Shown: positions 20,704-30,311 of the stretch, piece after piece
Position numbering within the stretch: the first letter of the stretch is position 1
How the letters are laid out: each line of letters begins with the position of its first letter
Position numbers and translations under genes: made by a program
The notes under the pieces: generated by a model
What the model was told of the DNA's origin: nothing
What the model saw: only the letters and a program-made list of their open reading frames with translations
The model's database searches: none
DNA from: Saprolegnia diclina VS20
Lineage: Eukaryota > Oomycota > Saprolegniomycetes > Saprolegniales > Saprolegniaceae
NCBI RefSeq assembly: GCF_000281045.1
Contig: NW_008246075.1
Location: 367,004 to 397,406 of the forward strand
Length of the DNA stretch: 30,403 nucleotides
Direction of reading: 5' to 3'

Positions 20704-21744
20704 TCATGCTGTGGGGCTCAACGGTGCCCTTGAAGTGCGCCCGACGAGGACGTTGACGAGCGCCGACCCATCGTCGTCGTGAAAGTAGCACTGCTCCGCG
20801 GCGTGGCAGCCGCTCCACCTCGGCACCTCGTAGTACATATCGCGCTTGAGGATCTGGAGCACCCGCGCGAGGACGCGGTCGCACGTGTCGTAGACCCGGG
20901 CACCTGTCGCCTCGGCGCGCTTGTCGAGCTTGGGCAGCGTTGGCTGCAGATTCACCAAGACCAAGTGTTTGGCAAAGCTCCCCGCCATCTCGCAGAATGG
21001 CTCGACGCGCAGGGACGTACCGAGCACCAAGGCCACGTCAGCGGCCTCGCAGTGGTCGATAGCTGCGTCAATGTCATCCATCGGCGCGTCAAAGCCGATG
21101 ACGTAGCGCTGGAGGTACCCGTTGCTCTTGCGCGTGCGCTTGGAGAGACGCTGCTCGATCGGCTTCTTCACGGACGGACACGCCGCCTGCGTGCAGAGGC
21201 CAAACACAGGAAACGCCTCCTCGTACACATACTCGCACGTGTCGCAACGTCCAAACGTCGCGTTCCCATGCAGCTCTGTGAGCGCGTCCGGCGGAATTCC
21301 GCTCTTGCGATGGAGGTTGTCGACGTTCTGCGTCACGACGTGCTTGACCCGCCCCATGCGGTAGAGCTCGGCCAGTGCCATGTGCGCTGGCGACGGCACG
21401 AGCGTGTGCAAATCTGGAATCACCGCGTTGCTTCGCTGCTTCTTCTTGGACGACTTGCGGATGCCATTTTCACCGCGGTAGTCGGGCACACCCGTGGACG
21501 TACTCACGCCGGCGCCCGTGAAGACCACGAGGTGCTTGGCCGTCGCGATGAGGTGCGCGATGCGCTCGCACTGCGCGTCAAAGCTGCTCGTCTGGCTGCT
21601 GCTGCTCAGTGGCGATGCTGCGCTCGTGGCATCGGCCTTGATCGACGGCTCTGGCGAAGCCGATCGCCGTCGCTTCGGGGCCGTCCGGTGTGGCATTGCG
21701 CGGATCTTTGGAAGGTGGCCGAATTTAGAGTGTGAGTAATTCAT
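20704..21744 (-). CDS. Sirtuin, SIRT6/SIRT7 type (class IV)
   Basis: NAD-dependent protein deacylase or ADP-ribosyltransferase, probably nuclear. Single exon, 346 residues from the ATG at 21744 (ATG 21696 would give 330). The NAD motif GAGVSTSTGVPDYRG is at 77-91, TQNVDNLH at 138-145 and the catalytic His in ELHGN at 159. The zinc site is formed by Cys 167, 170, 184 and 189, and the second NAD motif is LGTSLRVEPF at 241-250, then LVNLQPT. The N-terminus carries a basic PKRRRS cluster that could be a nuclear localisation signal. Family consensus has TQNxDGLH; here Gly is Asn. The segment before LGTSLRV (YVIGFDAPMDDIDAA) lacks the usual FGE. The C-terminal tail is uncharacterised. Stop TGA at 20706-20704. 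Confidence 0.93.
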   Translation of the reverse strand: MNYSHSKFGHLPKIRAMPHRTAPKRRRSASPEPSIKADATSAASPLSSSSQTSSFDAQCERIAHLIATAKHLVVFTGAGVSTSTGVPDYRGENGIRKSSKKKQRSNAVIPDLHTLVPSPAHMALAELYRMGRVKHVVTQNVDNLHRKSGIPPDALTELHGNATFGRCDTCEYVYEEAFPVFGLCTQAACPSVKKPIEQRLSKRTRKSNGYLQRYVIGFDAPMDDIDAAIDHCEAADVALVLGTSLRVEPFCEMAGSFAKHLVLVNLQPTLPKLDKRAEATGARVYDTCDRVLARVLQILKRDMYYEVPRWSGCHAAEQCYFHDDDGSALVNVLVGRTSRAPLSPTA

Positions 21745-22016
21745 TGCGGCCGACGTGGCAAACACTTGCGTCTAGTATCTGCATTGGTAAAATAGTATTA
21801 AAACCGCCACAGCCGGACCAAACGACCGTTGCGAAAACAGTGTTTTGCAGAAGAAAATTCTGTTTTGCCGCGAACGTCCTTGCATGCAGGCTTCCTACTG
21901 CAGCAACTCGAGCTACAACAAACGACTCCTCCAAGCGTCAGGATGTGGTATATTCACTATGATCTACAGCTGCAGCGAACGCACGCTTGACGCTAGGAAC
22001 AAGGCTAACACAATCT

Positions 22017-22739
22017 CTACGCAGACGCCAGCTTGGCACCCGATTCGTCGAGGGCGACGTTGTGCTTCTTGAGGAGCGCGACGACGGTCTCGACCTGGTC
22101 GCCCGCCTCGGACTTGGTCAGCTGAAACAGGACGTGGTTGACGGTCTTGGAGTCGATCTTCTTGGCCGCACTACAAATACATAATTAAGCTCGATAGATT
22201 GGCGCGAGAATGGCGTACGCAGCGGATTCGAGGACGGCGAGGGCCTTCTCGACATCGCCGGAGCGGAGGTGGGCGCTGATGGCCAAGTGGTACGACACCG
22301 GGTTGTAGCGAATGTCAAACTTCTTGGCTTCGTCAAAGACCGCGATGAGGTTGGCATCGTCTTGGGCGTTCTTGAAGTGCACGAGGAGCTTGTTAAGCGA
22401 GCCAGCGTTCACAAAGAGGCCAATGCGGCGGTTTTGCGAGAGCGCCGAGACAGCGACATCGGCGGCGTCGTGCTGGATGCACGCCTTGACAAACTCGCCA
22501 GCCGTCACCTCGATGGGGTCGATGTGCTTGCGCTCGTAGATCTTGAGCGCTTCCGTGCTCAGCTCGAGGTCGGCCTTCGACGCGGCCGTCTTGAAGAGGT
22601 TCGTGAGCTTGGAGACCTTGATGAGCTTGTTCTTGGCCGCATCGGCCTTGATATCCTCGAAGAGGACGTTGAATTCGGGGAGGACGTACGCGGACGTGCT
22701 CAGGGCGCGGACACCGCGGCGGCTCAGGGCTTGCAACAT
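22017..22739 (-). CDS. Mitochondrial PPR-like protein, copy 1
   Basis: Exons (minus) 22739-22219 and 22170-22017 give 224 residues. N-terminus MLQALSRRGVRALSTSAYV has the Arg-rich, acid-free composition of a mitochondrial presequence. The rest is all-helical with pentatricopeptide-like pairs, e.g. TAGEFVKACIQ, NAGSLNKLLVHFKNAQD and NPVSYHLAISAHLRSGDVEKALAVLE, the last a good PPR unit. PPR proteins bind organellar RNA; this one is short (about four to five units) and no catalytic domain is seen. It is homologous over its length to copy 2 on the opposite strand, and its single phase-2 intron (48 bp) sits at the position of the second intron there. Confidence 0.8.
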
Positions 22740-23183
22740 GCTGCTTCTGGATCAAGGAGTTGACTGGTGCAAATGCCAAGCCTGGTTAATCCTTGAAATT
22801 TAATTCTATCTTGCGTTTTGTATTTGGTTGTACGAAAAAGCATTCTATAGTGGCAGCGTGCGATGCCATTGGGCAAATCCTCAAGTTGACGCACTCTATT
22901 TTGGTATAACACCATTTCGCGACCGGTGCGTAGTGGGCTTGAGTTATTGGCAGTGCAGATTAACTCGATGCACATGGGCTACCCATGCGTGCGCTAGATG
23001 TATATTACAGCGTTTTGAGCCACAAACGAGGGTTGCAGTGCAAAAGAGGCGCCTTTTTTATAGTGAGAAGCGCAAAGATGCATCCTACTAAGAGTCTGAA
23101 TAGTTTAATATGACACTATATACGGTGTTTGCGACAGGCCGTGCATTGATTGGCGCAAGCCCACAAGGTCAGATTGCACAAGG
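22740..23183. promoter_or_regulatory. Divergent promoter region between the PPR-like paralogues
   Basis: About 440 bp between head-to-head starts, clearly AT-richer than the genes. It probably serves both. I saw no inverted symmetry, repeat or RNA gene, so the pair does not look like a simple palindromic duplication. Confidence 0.45.
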
Positions 23184-24007
23184 ATGTTTTGCCGCGCTGT
23201 CGCCGTTGTCCGCGCCGGGAGCTGCCACCGGCGCTTCGCCTCGTCGTCGTTCATCGACGTCTACAACGATGTGCGCAACCACGCCGAGACGCACCACACG
23301 ATCAAGGTCGCGCGGCTCACGCAGCTCTTCAAGGCTGCCGCCACGAAGCGCGACGTGATCGACGCGGTCCAAGTCCTCCGCCTTTTTGAGACGCGGTATA
23401 TTGAGCCTGTCCAGGAAACCGCGGGCGAGTTCATCAAGAAGTGCATCCAAGTCGACGCGGGCGACGTGGCGCTCAAGGTGTTTCAGAACCACTCGCGCCT
23501 CGGGCTGCACGTCAACACGGGCTCGCTCAACAAGCTTCTCGTTCACTTTTACGACAAGAAGGAGTTTAGCAACGCACTCGACTTGTACCGCGAGATGCAA
23601 GCGTACGAAGTCAAGTTCAACAAGGACACGTACAATGTGGCGATCCGGTACGAAAACCTATTTTCTCCCGGCCAAACGTAGTAGTAACCACTCTTCAGCG
23701 CGCTCTTGGAGCTCGATGACGTGGACGCGGCCGTTCAGCTGCTTCAGTTTGCAGCGTATGAACCCTGCGCATATAATCTTGCTGCACACCACCTCTGTTT
23801 TAGGTCCAAGAACGAGGTCAAGCGCTACACGTGCAACTACGTCCTCATGGAGCTTGTCAAGCGCGGTCTCAACGACAAGGTGCATCAGGTGGCACCGCAA
23901 GATACTAACGCAGTGACTAGGTTGAGATCGTCGCCAAGTGCATGACCACATACGGCATCGCGGCCAACGACACCACCAAGCACCTCGCTGGCCCAACATC
24001 CGACTAA
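23184..24007 (+). CDS. Mitochondrial PPR-like protein, copy 2
   Basis: Exons 23184-23647, 23699-23755, 23804-23879, 23921-24007 give 227 residues. The N-terminus MFCRAVAVVRAGSCHRRFASSSF resembles a mitochondrial presequence with a processing site near RRFAS. Helical repeats include TAGEFIKKCIQVDAGDVALK, NTGSLNKLLVHFYDKKEF and NALDLYREMQAYEVKFNKDT. Alignment by eye with copy 1 is ungapped over long stretches (e.g. TAGEF, GSLNKLLVHF). Copy 2 has three introns against one in copy 1; the second (phase 2, after LQFAA) matches the intron of copy 1 (after LESAA). Two exons are very small (57 and 76 bp). Function is probably organellar RNA binding (inference). Confidence 0.8.
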
Positions 24008-24210
24008 GTACAGACTGTACCAACGACTACCGTAATTCTATCCCTCTTTTGGTATGTGCGGCTAGTACAAGCGCATGTTACCACAATACACCGAGCAGAA
24101 TCGAGACACCCTCGCCTCGCTTTGCCCAGGAGTTGAGTAGACGGGTGGTAGTCATCCGGATAAAGATTCGAGAGTACCGGATACGCGACGCGCACCAGTG
24201 ATAGCCAAGC

Positions 24211-25625
24211 ATGCTGCTGTTGCGTCGCGTGGTTCGGCGTCCGGTGTGCGCCCGCGGGTTCGCGTCGCAGGCGCCGCTGACGCGCGAGTACATCCACAAT
24301 TGCTTGTACCGCAAGGAAGAGGGCTACTTTACGTCGACGCAGCGCGAGGTGCTGCACGCGCCCAAGGAGCCCATCGACTTCAACGACCTCTGGGGCAAGC
24401 GCGAGTACAAGAACCAAGTCGCGGCCTTGTACGCGCAGGACAAAGAGGCGTGGATGACCCCGGTTGAAGTCTTCTACCCCTACTACTCGCGCGCGATCGC
24501 CAACTACATGATGATGTCGCCGCACACGCTCAACGCCGAGTCGCTGCACATTTACGAGATTGGCGGTGGCGCCGGCACGAACGCCCTCTGCATCCTCGAC
24601 TACCTCAAGGAGCAAGCGCCCAAGCTCTATGCGAACACGACGTACACGATGATCGAGATCAGCGCGCGTATGGCCGCGCGCCAGGCCGCCCGCGTCGCGC
24701 CGCACCCCAACTGCAAGGTCATCAACAGCGACATCCTCACTTACTCGGCGAATCACCCCAATGTCAACGACCCGTGCTTCTTCATCGCAATGGAAGTGCT
24801 TGACAACCTCCCGCACGACAAGGTAACGCTGGCCGACGGCGAGTGGTTCCAGACGCACGTCCGCGACGATGCCGAGGAGCTCCACCCACTCCGCGACCCG
24901 CTCATCGCCGAGACGCTCGAATACTTTTCCTGCGAAATTCCGCTGCGAGGAACGTTCAAGCGCACCTCCGGGTACAAGGTCCTATGACGTCGTCGCACTG
25001 ACTGCCAGTCGTGCTGCTTAGGCTCGCGACGCAGCTGCGGTCGATGATTGGCATGCGCGAGAAGCTCCTGAACGCGGCGTTCGTCCCCACGGGCGCGATG
25101 CAGCTCTTGCACACGCTGCAAAAGAGCTTTCCCAAGCACCACTTGATCGCAGCCGACTTTGACGAGCTCCCCGCGCCGTCGCTCGATAAGTCGGCGACCC
25201 ACCAGCCGTACGACCACCCGCGCAGCGCGACGTCGACGGCGTCCGGACCGCTTCATGCTGCCAACGCGCCCCTCGTCGCGTCCAAAACTGACGGTACGCG
25301 GTCAAGCTACCTGCGTGTGCGAAAATACTCTGTAGGCGTCACGGTCGACCACGATACGTACTTGGTTCCCGGCGGCATCGCCGACATCTTCTTTCCCACC
25401 GACTTCATCAAGCTCAAGCAAGCCTACTGCCGCAAAATGGAGCTCAAGGAGCACGAGGTTCGGATAGGCCTGTGCGTTCTACCGCTCTCATGACACGCGT
25501 AGGTGTCGATCGTCAAGTCGGGTGCGTTCTTGAAGGAGTTTGGTGAAGTCGACAAGACGCGCACGATCCTCGGCTACAACCCGCTGGTCGACGACTACGC
25601 CAACACGAGCTTCATTTTGAGCTAA
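24211..25625 (+). CDS. Mitochondrial SAM-dependent methyltransferase, DUF185 (NDUFAF7/MidA) family
   Basis: Exons 24211-24971, 25022-25457, 25503-25625 join to 439 residues, the usual size. The N-terminus MLLLRRVVRRPVCARGFAS is a clear mitochondrial presequence. SAM motif I is EIGGGAGTN at 116-124, followed by TYTMIEISARMAARQ and FIAMEVLDNLPHDK, which matches the D-N/V-L-P region of the family. The C-terminal part has HLIAADFDELP and YLVPGGIADIFFPTDF, the latter resembling fungal members (yeast YKL162C type) more than animal NDUFAF7. NDUFAF7 methylates an arginine of complex I subunit NDUFS2; whether this protein does so is unknown. The first intron uses donor GTACAA inside a Gly codon. The TAA stop overlaps the stop of the acyl-CoA oxidase on the other strand. 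Confidence 0.88.
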
Positions 25626-27412
25626 AGCTTGGAGAATTCAGCGTCGAGTCGCGACAATTCGGTTTCTCCAAAGCCCCACGCGGCAACGATCGATGCCATC
25701 GTCGCGTCATCAATGGCCATCGCTGTCGCTTCGAAGAGCTGCCCGACGCTCTCGCCGTCGGACGATGACAGCCACGGACGAAACTCGTGCAACGACTGAA
25801 GCACCCACGCATAGCTCAAGAGACACCACAGTTGCGAGAGCGCATCGGTCGTCGCAGCGTCCTTCCTGCAGCGCGCGTCAGAGGCTGCGAGTCGTATACC
25901 GTACGTACACTGTGCGTAGCCGGTCGGCAAAGGCTTCGAGAAGGTAGAGCTCGGAGGCGGCAAGCGAGAGGCGCGTCGTCCTGTACGCACTCCCCTTGGA
26001 CACTGTGTCCGACTGCAGCGCGTGAAGTCGTTGGGAGAAGAGCATGAGGAGATCGGGGACCGCTGTAAGCTCCATATGTGCCAGTCGCGGAGGCTCGATC
26101 CGCGGCTGCTTGCGCAAGTACGCGCCATGCTGCAGCACGAGCACGTCGAACGTCCCTTCATATGTGCACGCGCCGACAATCTCGTTCTTGAGGTATACGA
26201 CGGCGTGGCTCGCGTCATTGCCGCCCGTCATGATACACGCTTGGAGACTGTCGACCACTCGGGCTGAGACGAGCGCTTTGAGCCCGCTTGACGTTGCGTG
26301 CAACGTGTGCAGCTCACGCGTGTCGCGGGCCGCGAGCACTTGAGTATAGAGCGCGTAGAGCGACTGACCTGCAAAGATCGAGGCCAGTGCGAGGCCCATG
26401 GCCGGGTACAGCGTTCGCCGGGCGTCCACACCACGCGACTGCCTACGCAGCTGATTTACAGATGACAGCGCTCGAAACAACGTACAAATTTGCGAGCGTG
26501 AGCGCGAGTGCGCGGCCGAGGAACCGCGCGCACTTGGAGACGAGAAAAACGCGCGTTTTGACCATCGTAAAGTAGCCCCACGGAGCCACCGTGCCGGCTC
26601 GTCGGCGCAGCTGGCCCTGCGGACTCCACTCGACGCGCGCTGTCCCAAGCAGGAGATGTGCTTTGGGAACAGCGACGTGCTCAAAGGAGCAAAAGCCGTT
26701 GTCAACGCCGTTGAAGCCAATTTTGGCGCCAATGTCCCCGAGGTGCACACCCGGCAGAGATGCATGCGACGCGAGATCGCTATGCGCACGGTGGTTAGCT
26801 TCAACGCAAGGTAAGTAGGTAGAAGGACTACCGTAGTTGCACCAAGAAGGCGTGCACGCCGTGGTCGGTGCCATCGCCACCAAGGAGGCGAGCGTACACG
26901 ACGGCAAAGTTGGTCGTCTTCCCCAAGCCACCGGGCCACCACTTGCGGCTCGTGAGCGTTGGCGAGTGCAAATCAAAGATTTCTGTAGCCGGATCGTAGG
27001 TGGCAGTCGTTTCAAGCGCTCGGATGTTGGAGCCATGGCCCAATTCGGTCTGCGCGTACGCGCCGAGGATAGGCAGCAATCGCGATCTCTCTTGCCAGAG
27101 CGCCCACTGCGCAGCGCTCATGGAAAGCTGCAGCGCGGGGACAAACATCTTGCGGTGCATGTCGAGAGGCAGCACACAGCCGAGCGCTTCGCTCAGCGCT
27201 TCTTGGTCGTCGACGTCAACGATCCCGTGCGTCTGGAAGAACGACAGCAACGTCGCTGTCTTCTCGAGCGAAGCCACATACTCTTCCTCGTGACTGCGCC
27301 CATAGACGCGCCCTGGGTACGCAATTGCGGCAAGCCAAGCCTCGCGCCGGGCGTCGGCAACGCCGATGGCTTGTGCCAACACCTGCGGGTTCATGAGGTC
27401 GCAATCTTGCAT
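25622..27412 (-). CDS. Peroxisomal acyl-CoA oxidase
   Basis: FAD enzyme for the first, H2O2-producing step of peroxisomal beta-oxidation. Exons (minus) 27412-26832, 26779-26486, 26442-25909, 25865-25622 give 550 residues. The FAD/substrate motifs YAQTELGHGS (119-128), LETTATYD and KWWPGGLGKT (157-166) are intact. The catalytic Glu is probably E387 in CTYEGTFDVL. The protein ends in SKL, a perfect PTS1 peroxisome signal. It is about 100 residues shorter than typical enzymes (about 660), mainly in the C-terminal domain, and the normally conserved CGGHGY reads TGGNDA (363-368). It may be a divergent paralogue with altered chain-length preference. The stop TAG (25624-25622) overlaps the convergent methyltransferase stop. 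ARV1 is divergent. Confidence 0.92.
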
Positions 27413-27695
27413 AAACAGGCAAACGGCAGCCGATTGGCGGATAAGACTCTGCGACGTCGCTAATACATTAAAAACACGCTACCTAATGGACCACACGCCT
27501 ACGAAGACCAGGCGCAAAAGAGCACTTGGACGAAAACGCCCCGTGCATTGCTTTCTCAACATTGCGCCATGCGAATGCTATATGTTGTAGCGCAGAAAAG
27601 CCAATATGCATCGCACTGGTTGCCTATGACATCGTATTGTTGTGTGGGATTAGACCCCTGCACGAGCCAATCCGGAGCCCCACAGATCAACCAGC
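27413..27695. promoter_or_regulatory. Bidirectional promoter gap, acyl-CoA oxidase / ARV1
   Basis: 283 bp between divergent ATGs. An AT-rich stretch (taatacattaaaaacac, 27462-27478) lies 50-66 bp upstream of the oxidase ATG. Nothing else was recognised. Confidence 0.4.
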
Positions 27696-28475
27696 ATGCC
27701 ACCGACGGCGCCGCCCAAGACAACGCCGCGCCGCCTAAGCTGCTGCTGCGTCGAGTGCGGCAACGTGGTGAGCAGCACGTACCGCGACTACGGCAAGGGC
27801 AACATCCGCCTCACGATCTGCCCCAACTGCAACCACACGGTCGACAAGTACGTCGAGTTCGAGGCGATTCTCATCATGATCGACCTCATGCTCGGCAAGC
27901 CGCAGGCGTACCGCCACCTGCTCCACAACCGCCGCCCGCTGCTCTCGTATCAGCAAGTGCTCAAGATGTTCGCCGTTATCGTCATGCTCGACTGGAACAC
28001 GAAGGCGTACCTGGCCGAGCGCGACGCCGGCGTCTACTTCCGCACCAACTCGATCTACAAGACGATATCGACGTACTCAGTCTTTCAGATCTCCCAACTC
28101 GGCTTGCATTACTTCATCCTCGCCGTCGTCGAGAACTTTATCTACATGCTCACGCTCTGGCTCGCTGTACGTGTGCACCCGCGCTGGCGCAGCTTTAGCC
28201 GCTCCAAGGAGCTCCAGTTCCTCGGCGCGCTGTGCCTCTCCAATTTTGGCAAGCTCTTTGCGTGGCTCACGGTCATCTGGGAATACAACTGGACGGTTGT
28301 CCACGTCATTGGCGCGATTGTCGTCTGCTCCAACTACCTCGTGCTCAAGATTTACGTCAACGACGGCACGTACGACACGCTTGCCGTCATCGCGGTCGCG
28401 GTCGCCGTCCGCGCGCTCACGCAGCTGCTGCTCTTCGCCCTCGGCAACCCCATGATCTTCTTCACGCTCATATAA
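27696..28475 (+). CDS. ARV1 family ER sterol/lipid homeostasis protein
   Basis: Single exon, 259 residues. The N-terminal ARV1 homology domain has a zinc-type pair of CxxC motifs (C18-C21 in CVECG and C42-C45 in CPNCN) around YGKGNIRLT, followed by DKYVEFEAILIMIDLMLGK, the family signature. Behind it are three to four hydrophobic segments (e.g. VLKMFAVIVMLDW, FILAVVENFIYMLTLWLAV, VHVIGAIVVCSNYLVLKIY, AVIAVAVAVRALTQLLLFAL), consistent with an ER membrane protein. ARV1 members influence sterol and GPI-precursor distribution. No ER retention motif is obvious. Intronless, like the sirtuin and unlike most neighbours. Confidence 0.96.
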   Translation: MPPTAPPKTTPRRLSCCCVECGNVVSSTYRDYGKGNIRLTICPNCNHTVDKYVEFEAILIMIDLMLGKPQAYRHLLHNRRPLLSYQQVLKMFAVIVMLDWNTKAYLAERDAGVYFRTNSIYKTISTYSVFQISQLGLHYFILAVVENFIYMLTLWLAVRVHPRWRSFSRSKELQFLGALCLSNFGKLFAWLTVIWEYNWTVVHVIGAIVVCSNYLVLKIYVNDGTYDTLAVIAVAVAVRALTQLLLFALGNPMIFFTLI

Positions 28476-28881
28476 ACCGACGACTGACGTTGTAATACAC
28501 TTGAACTACTAGCGGCGACTAAGCTTCCATCCGATGGTGCATACATCGAGCAGTCCGTTTTCTCTTTCAAGCTCTAAGCTTCTGCAAAGTTCAAGAGTGC
28601 ATACTCGTACACCCTCGCGCTGCATTAACTTGAACAAAACTCGGCCTGATGAGGTTAGCCTCCGGACGCTAAATGAGCCTGACAGAAATGATCCCTCAAC
28701 TTGTCGGGCTTGATTCGGCTGAGGTTTAAAGATAGTCGCAGGCCAGTGGATTTTGCTGTATTGGCATCTCATTTTGGCGCGCTATTTTGGCACGACCAGT
28801 GAGCCCCAACCCGTGTCAACCGACACGACTCTTTCAAGATGGTGCGTCATCACCCTCAATGCGGGACTCTGCAATTCGCTC
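28476..28881. other. Gap between ARV1 and the 3'-most gene
   Basis: About 400 bp, lower in GC. An open frame leading into the next gene extends back to about 28753 but has no ATG before 28882. A minus-strand frame of 87 codons (28772-28509) shows no motif and poor codon bias. Nothing else was seen. Confidence 0.45.
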
Positions 28882-30298
28882 ATGTACACGGGGGCACTAG
28901 GCCGAGTGAACGCGCTCGAGTTCCGCAGCCCGTCCAAGGGAACGGTGCCTACACCCGCAGCCGTCGCGCCTGCGCCCAGCGACGTCTTTGAGCGAGCATT
29001 CTCCAAGGTGAAGGAGATTGCTCTGACTTCGCCGGACTGCAGCAACTACACAGAAGGTGCGTCTCCCATTCGTCCTTGCATTCATATTTATCACTTTCGA
29101 TAGCCGAACTCTTGGCATGCTTTTCGCTTCCGTCACCGGCTTCAAGGAGCCGTCGGCCGAGCGCGGCGAGTTGCGGCGGCACCCATGAGACCGATCACGC
29201 CGAGACGTCTTCAAGCTCCAGCGTCAACTCGCTGCTCAATTCACTCAGCACACTCGACCTTGCAACTGTCGCTGCTCATAGTCCGTCCCGTTGTCCCGTC
29301 ATAACGCCCGCACCAAGCTTCACGTCTCTACTTACGTAGGCTCTCCGAGCAGCCGCGCTCGCAACTCTGTTTTGCACGACATCCCCGAGGCACTCTTCGA
29401 AGATGACGTGTCGCCGCGCGTCGACACGACCGAATTCACCGAAGATGACGACGACGACGACGACACGACTAACAACGTGCGCGTCCTGTCGGCCAAAGAA
29501 GCTCACCGGCTGCTCCGCGGCGGTGGCTCGTTTGCGTCGCGCGTCAAGCAGCGCGCTCCACCCTCCATCGCGGAGATCGAGCTCGCCAAGCAAGCGCGCG
29601 TAGTCGAGAAGATCAACCGCCAGAGCATCGTTCGCCGCACAACGCTGCGACCCACGAGCAGTCGCGTGAGCTTTGCGCTGGACATGCCGCCACCGCCCGG
29701 CGCGACAATGACCGCGCCGCCGCCGCCCCGCGCCACGGTCGTCCTCAAGAAGCCGCCGGTGATACGAACTGCCCGAGCGTCCACCGTCGTTTCTCACACT
29801 CGCCAAGTGCTCGTGCGGCATGAGAAAGCTTCGTCGCAATCCGCGCTTGACGCTGCCAAGCGCGTGTACGCTCCGCTCCAGTCAAGAAGATGAATTATAT
29901 GGTGAGTAGGAGCAACATGAAGCTCGGGACGTCGCCCAAGAAGGCCAAGGTCAAGCACGAAGACTTGATCACGTCCGTGCGCTGGAACAACCGGCCTCGC
30001 CGCCGACACCGACGCCTCGGCGACGAGTGTACGTGCTCGATCCACGTCACCACACGATTCAATATCTGCGGAATTAGTGATCAAACAGCAAGCGTCGCAC
30101 GTGTCGCTGGACGTCGTAGATCGCATCGGCACCCGCGCCGCGTGCCCCGTGCATTTAATTACGGAGCAGCCGATTGTCGACTTTTCGTACGTGCCCGGCG
30201 TCGTCGACTCGCACAACCAGCCAACCAAGCGCAAGAGCATGCGCGTCAAGCGCGTCAAGCGGCCGTCGCTTTGGCTAGCCATGCATTGTACCTCGTAA
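28882..30298 (+). CDS. Hypothetical protein with Asp run, RVSF motif and poly-Pro
   Basis: Exons 28882-29056, 29104-29280, 29340-29865, 29910-30028, 30078-30298 give 405 residues. Not recognised. Visible: Ser-rich segment (SSSSSVNSLLNSLSTLDL), a seven-Asp run (EDDDDDDD) inside an acidic stretch, helix SIAELELAKQARVVEKIN-like region, then SSRVSFALD, which fits the RVxF docking motif of protein phosphatase 1, followed by two PPPP stretches, and a basic C-terminal tail (KRKSMRVKRVKRPS). Composition suggests a mostly disordered scaffold or regulator. The frame switch at 29866 is explained by a 44-bp intron with GTACGC donor; the tail at 30078 follows a GTACGT-AG intron. The second intron donor is uncertain (29281 or 29290). 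Start ATG is the first in the frame. Confidence 0.65.
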
Positions 30299-30311
30299 CG
30301 TACGCACACGA

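Noticed and set aside
20779-21735. Plus-strand open frame of 318 codons opposite the sirtuin
   Set aside because: Antisense shadow. The minus-strand frame has all sirtuin motifs.
24004-24885. Minus-strand open frame of 293 codons opposite the DUF185 methyltransferase
   Set aside because: Antisense shadow. It is rich in Val, Arg and Leu with no domain, while the plus strand has a presequence and SAM motifs.
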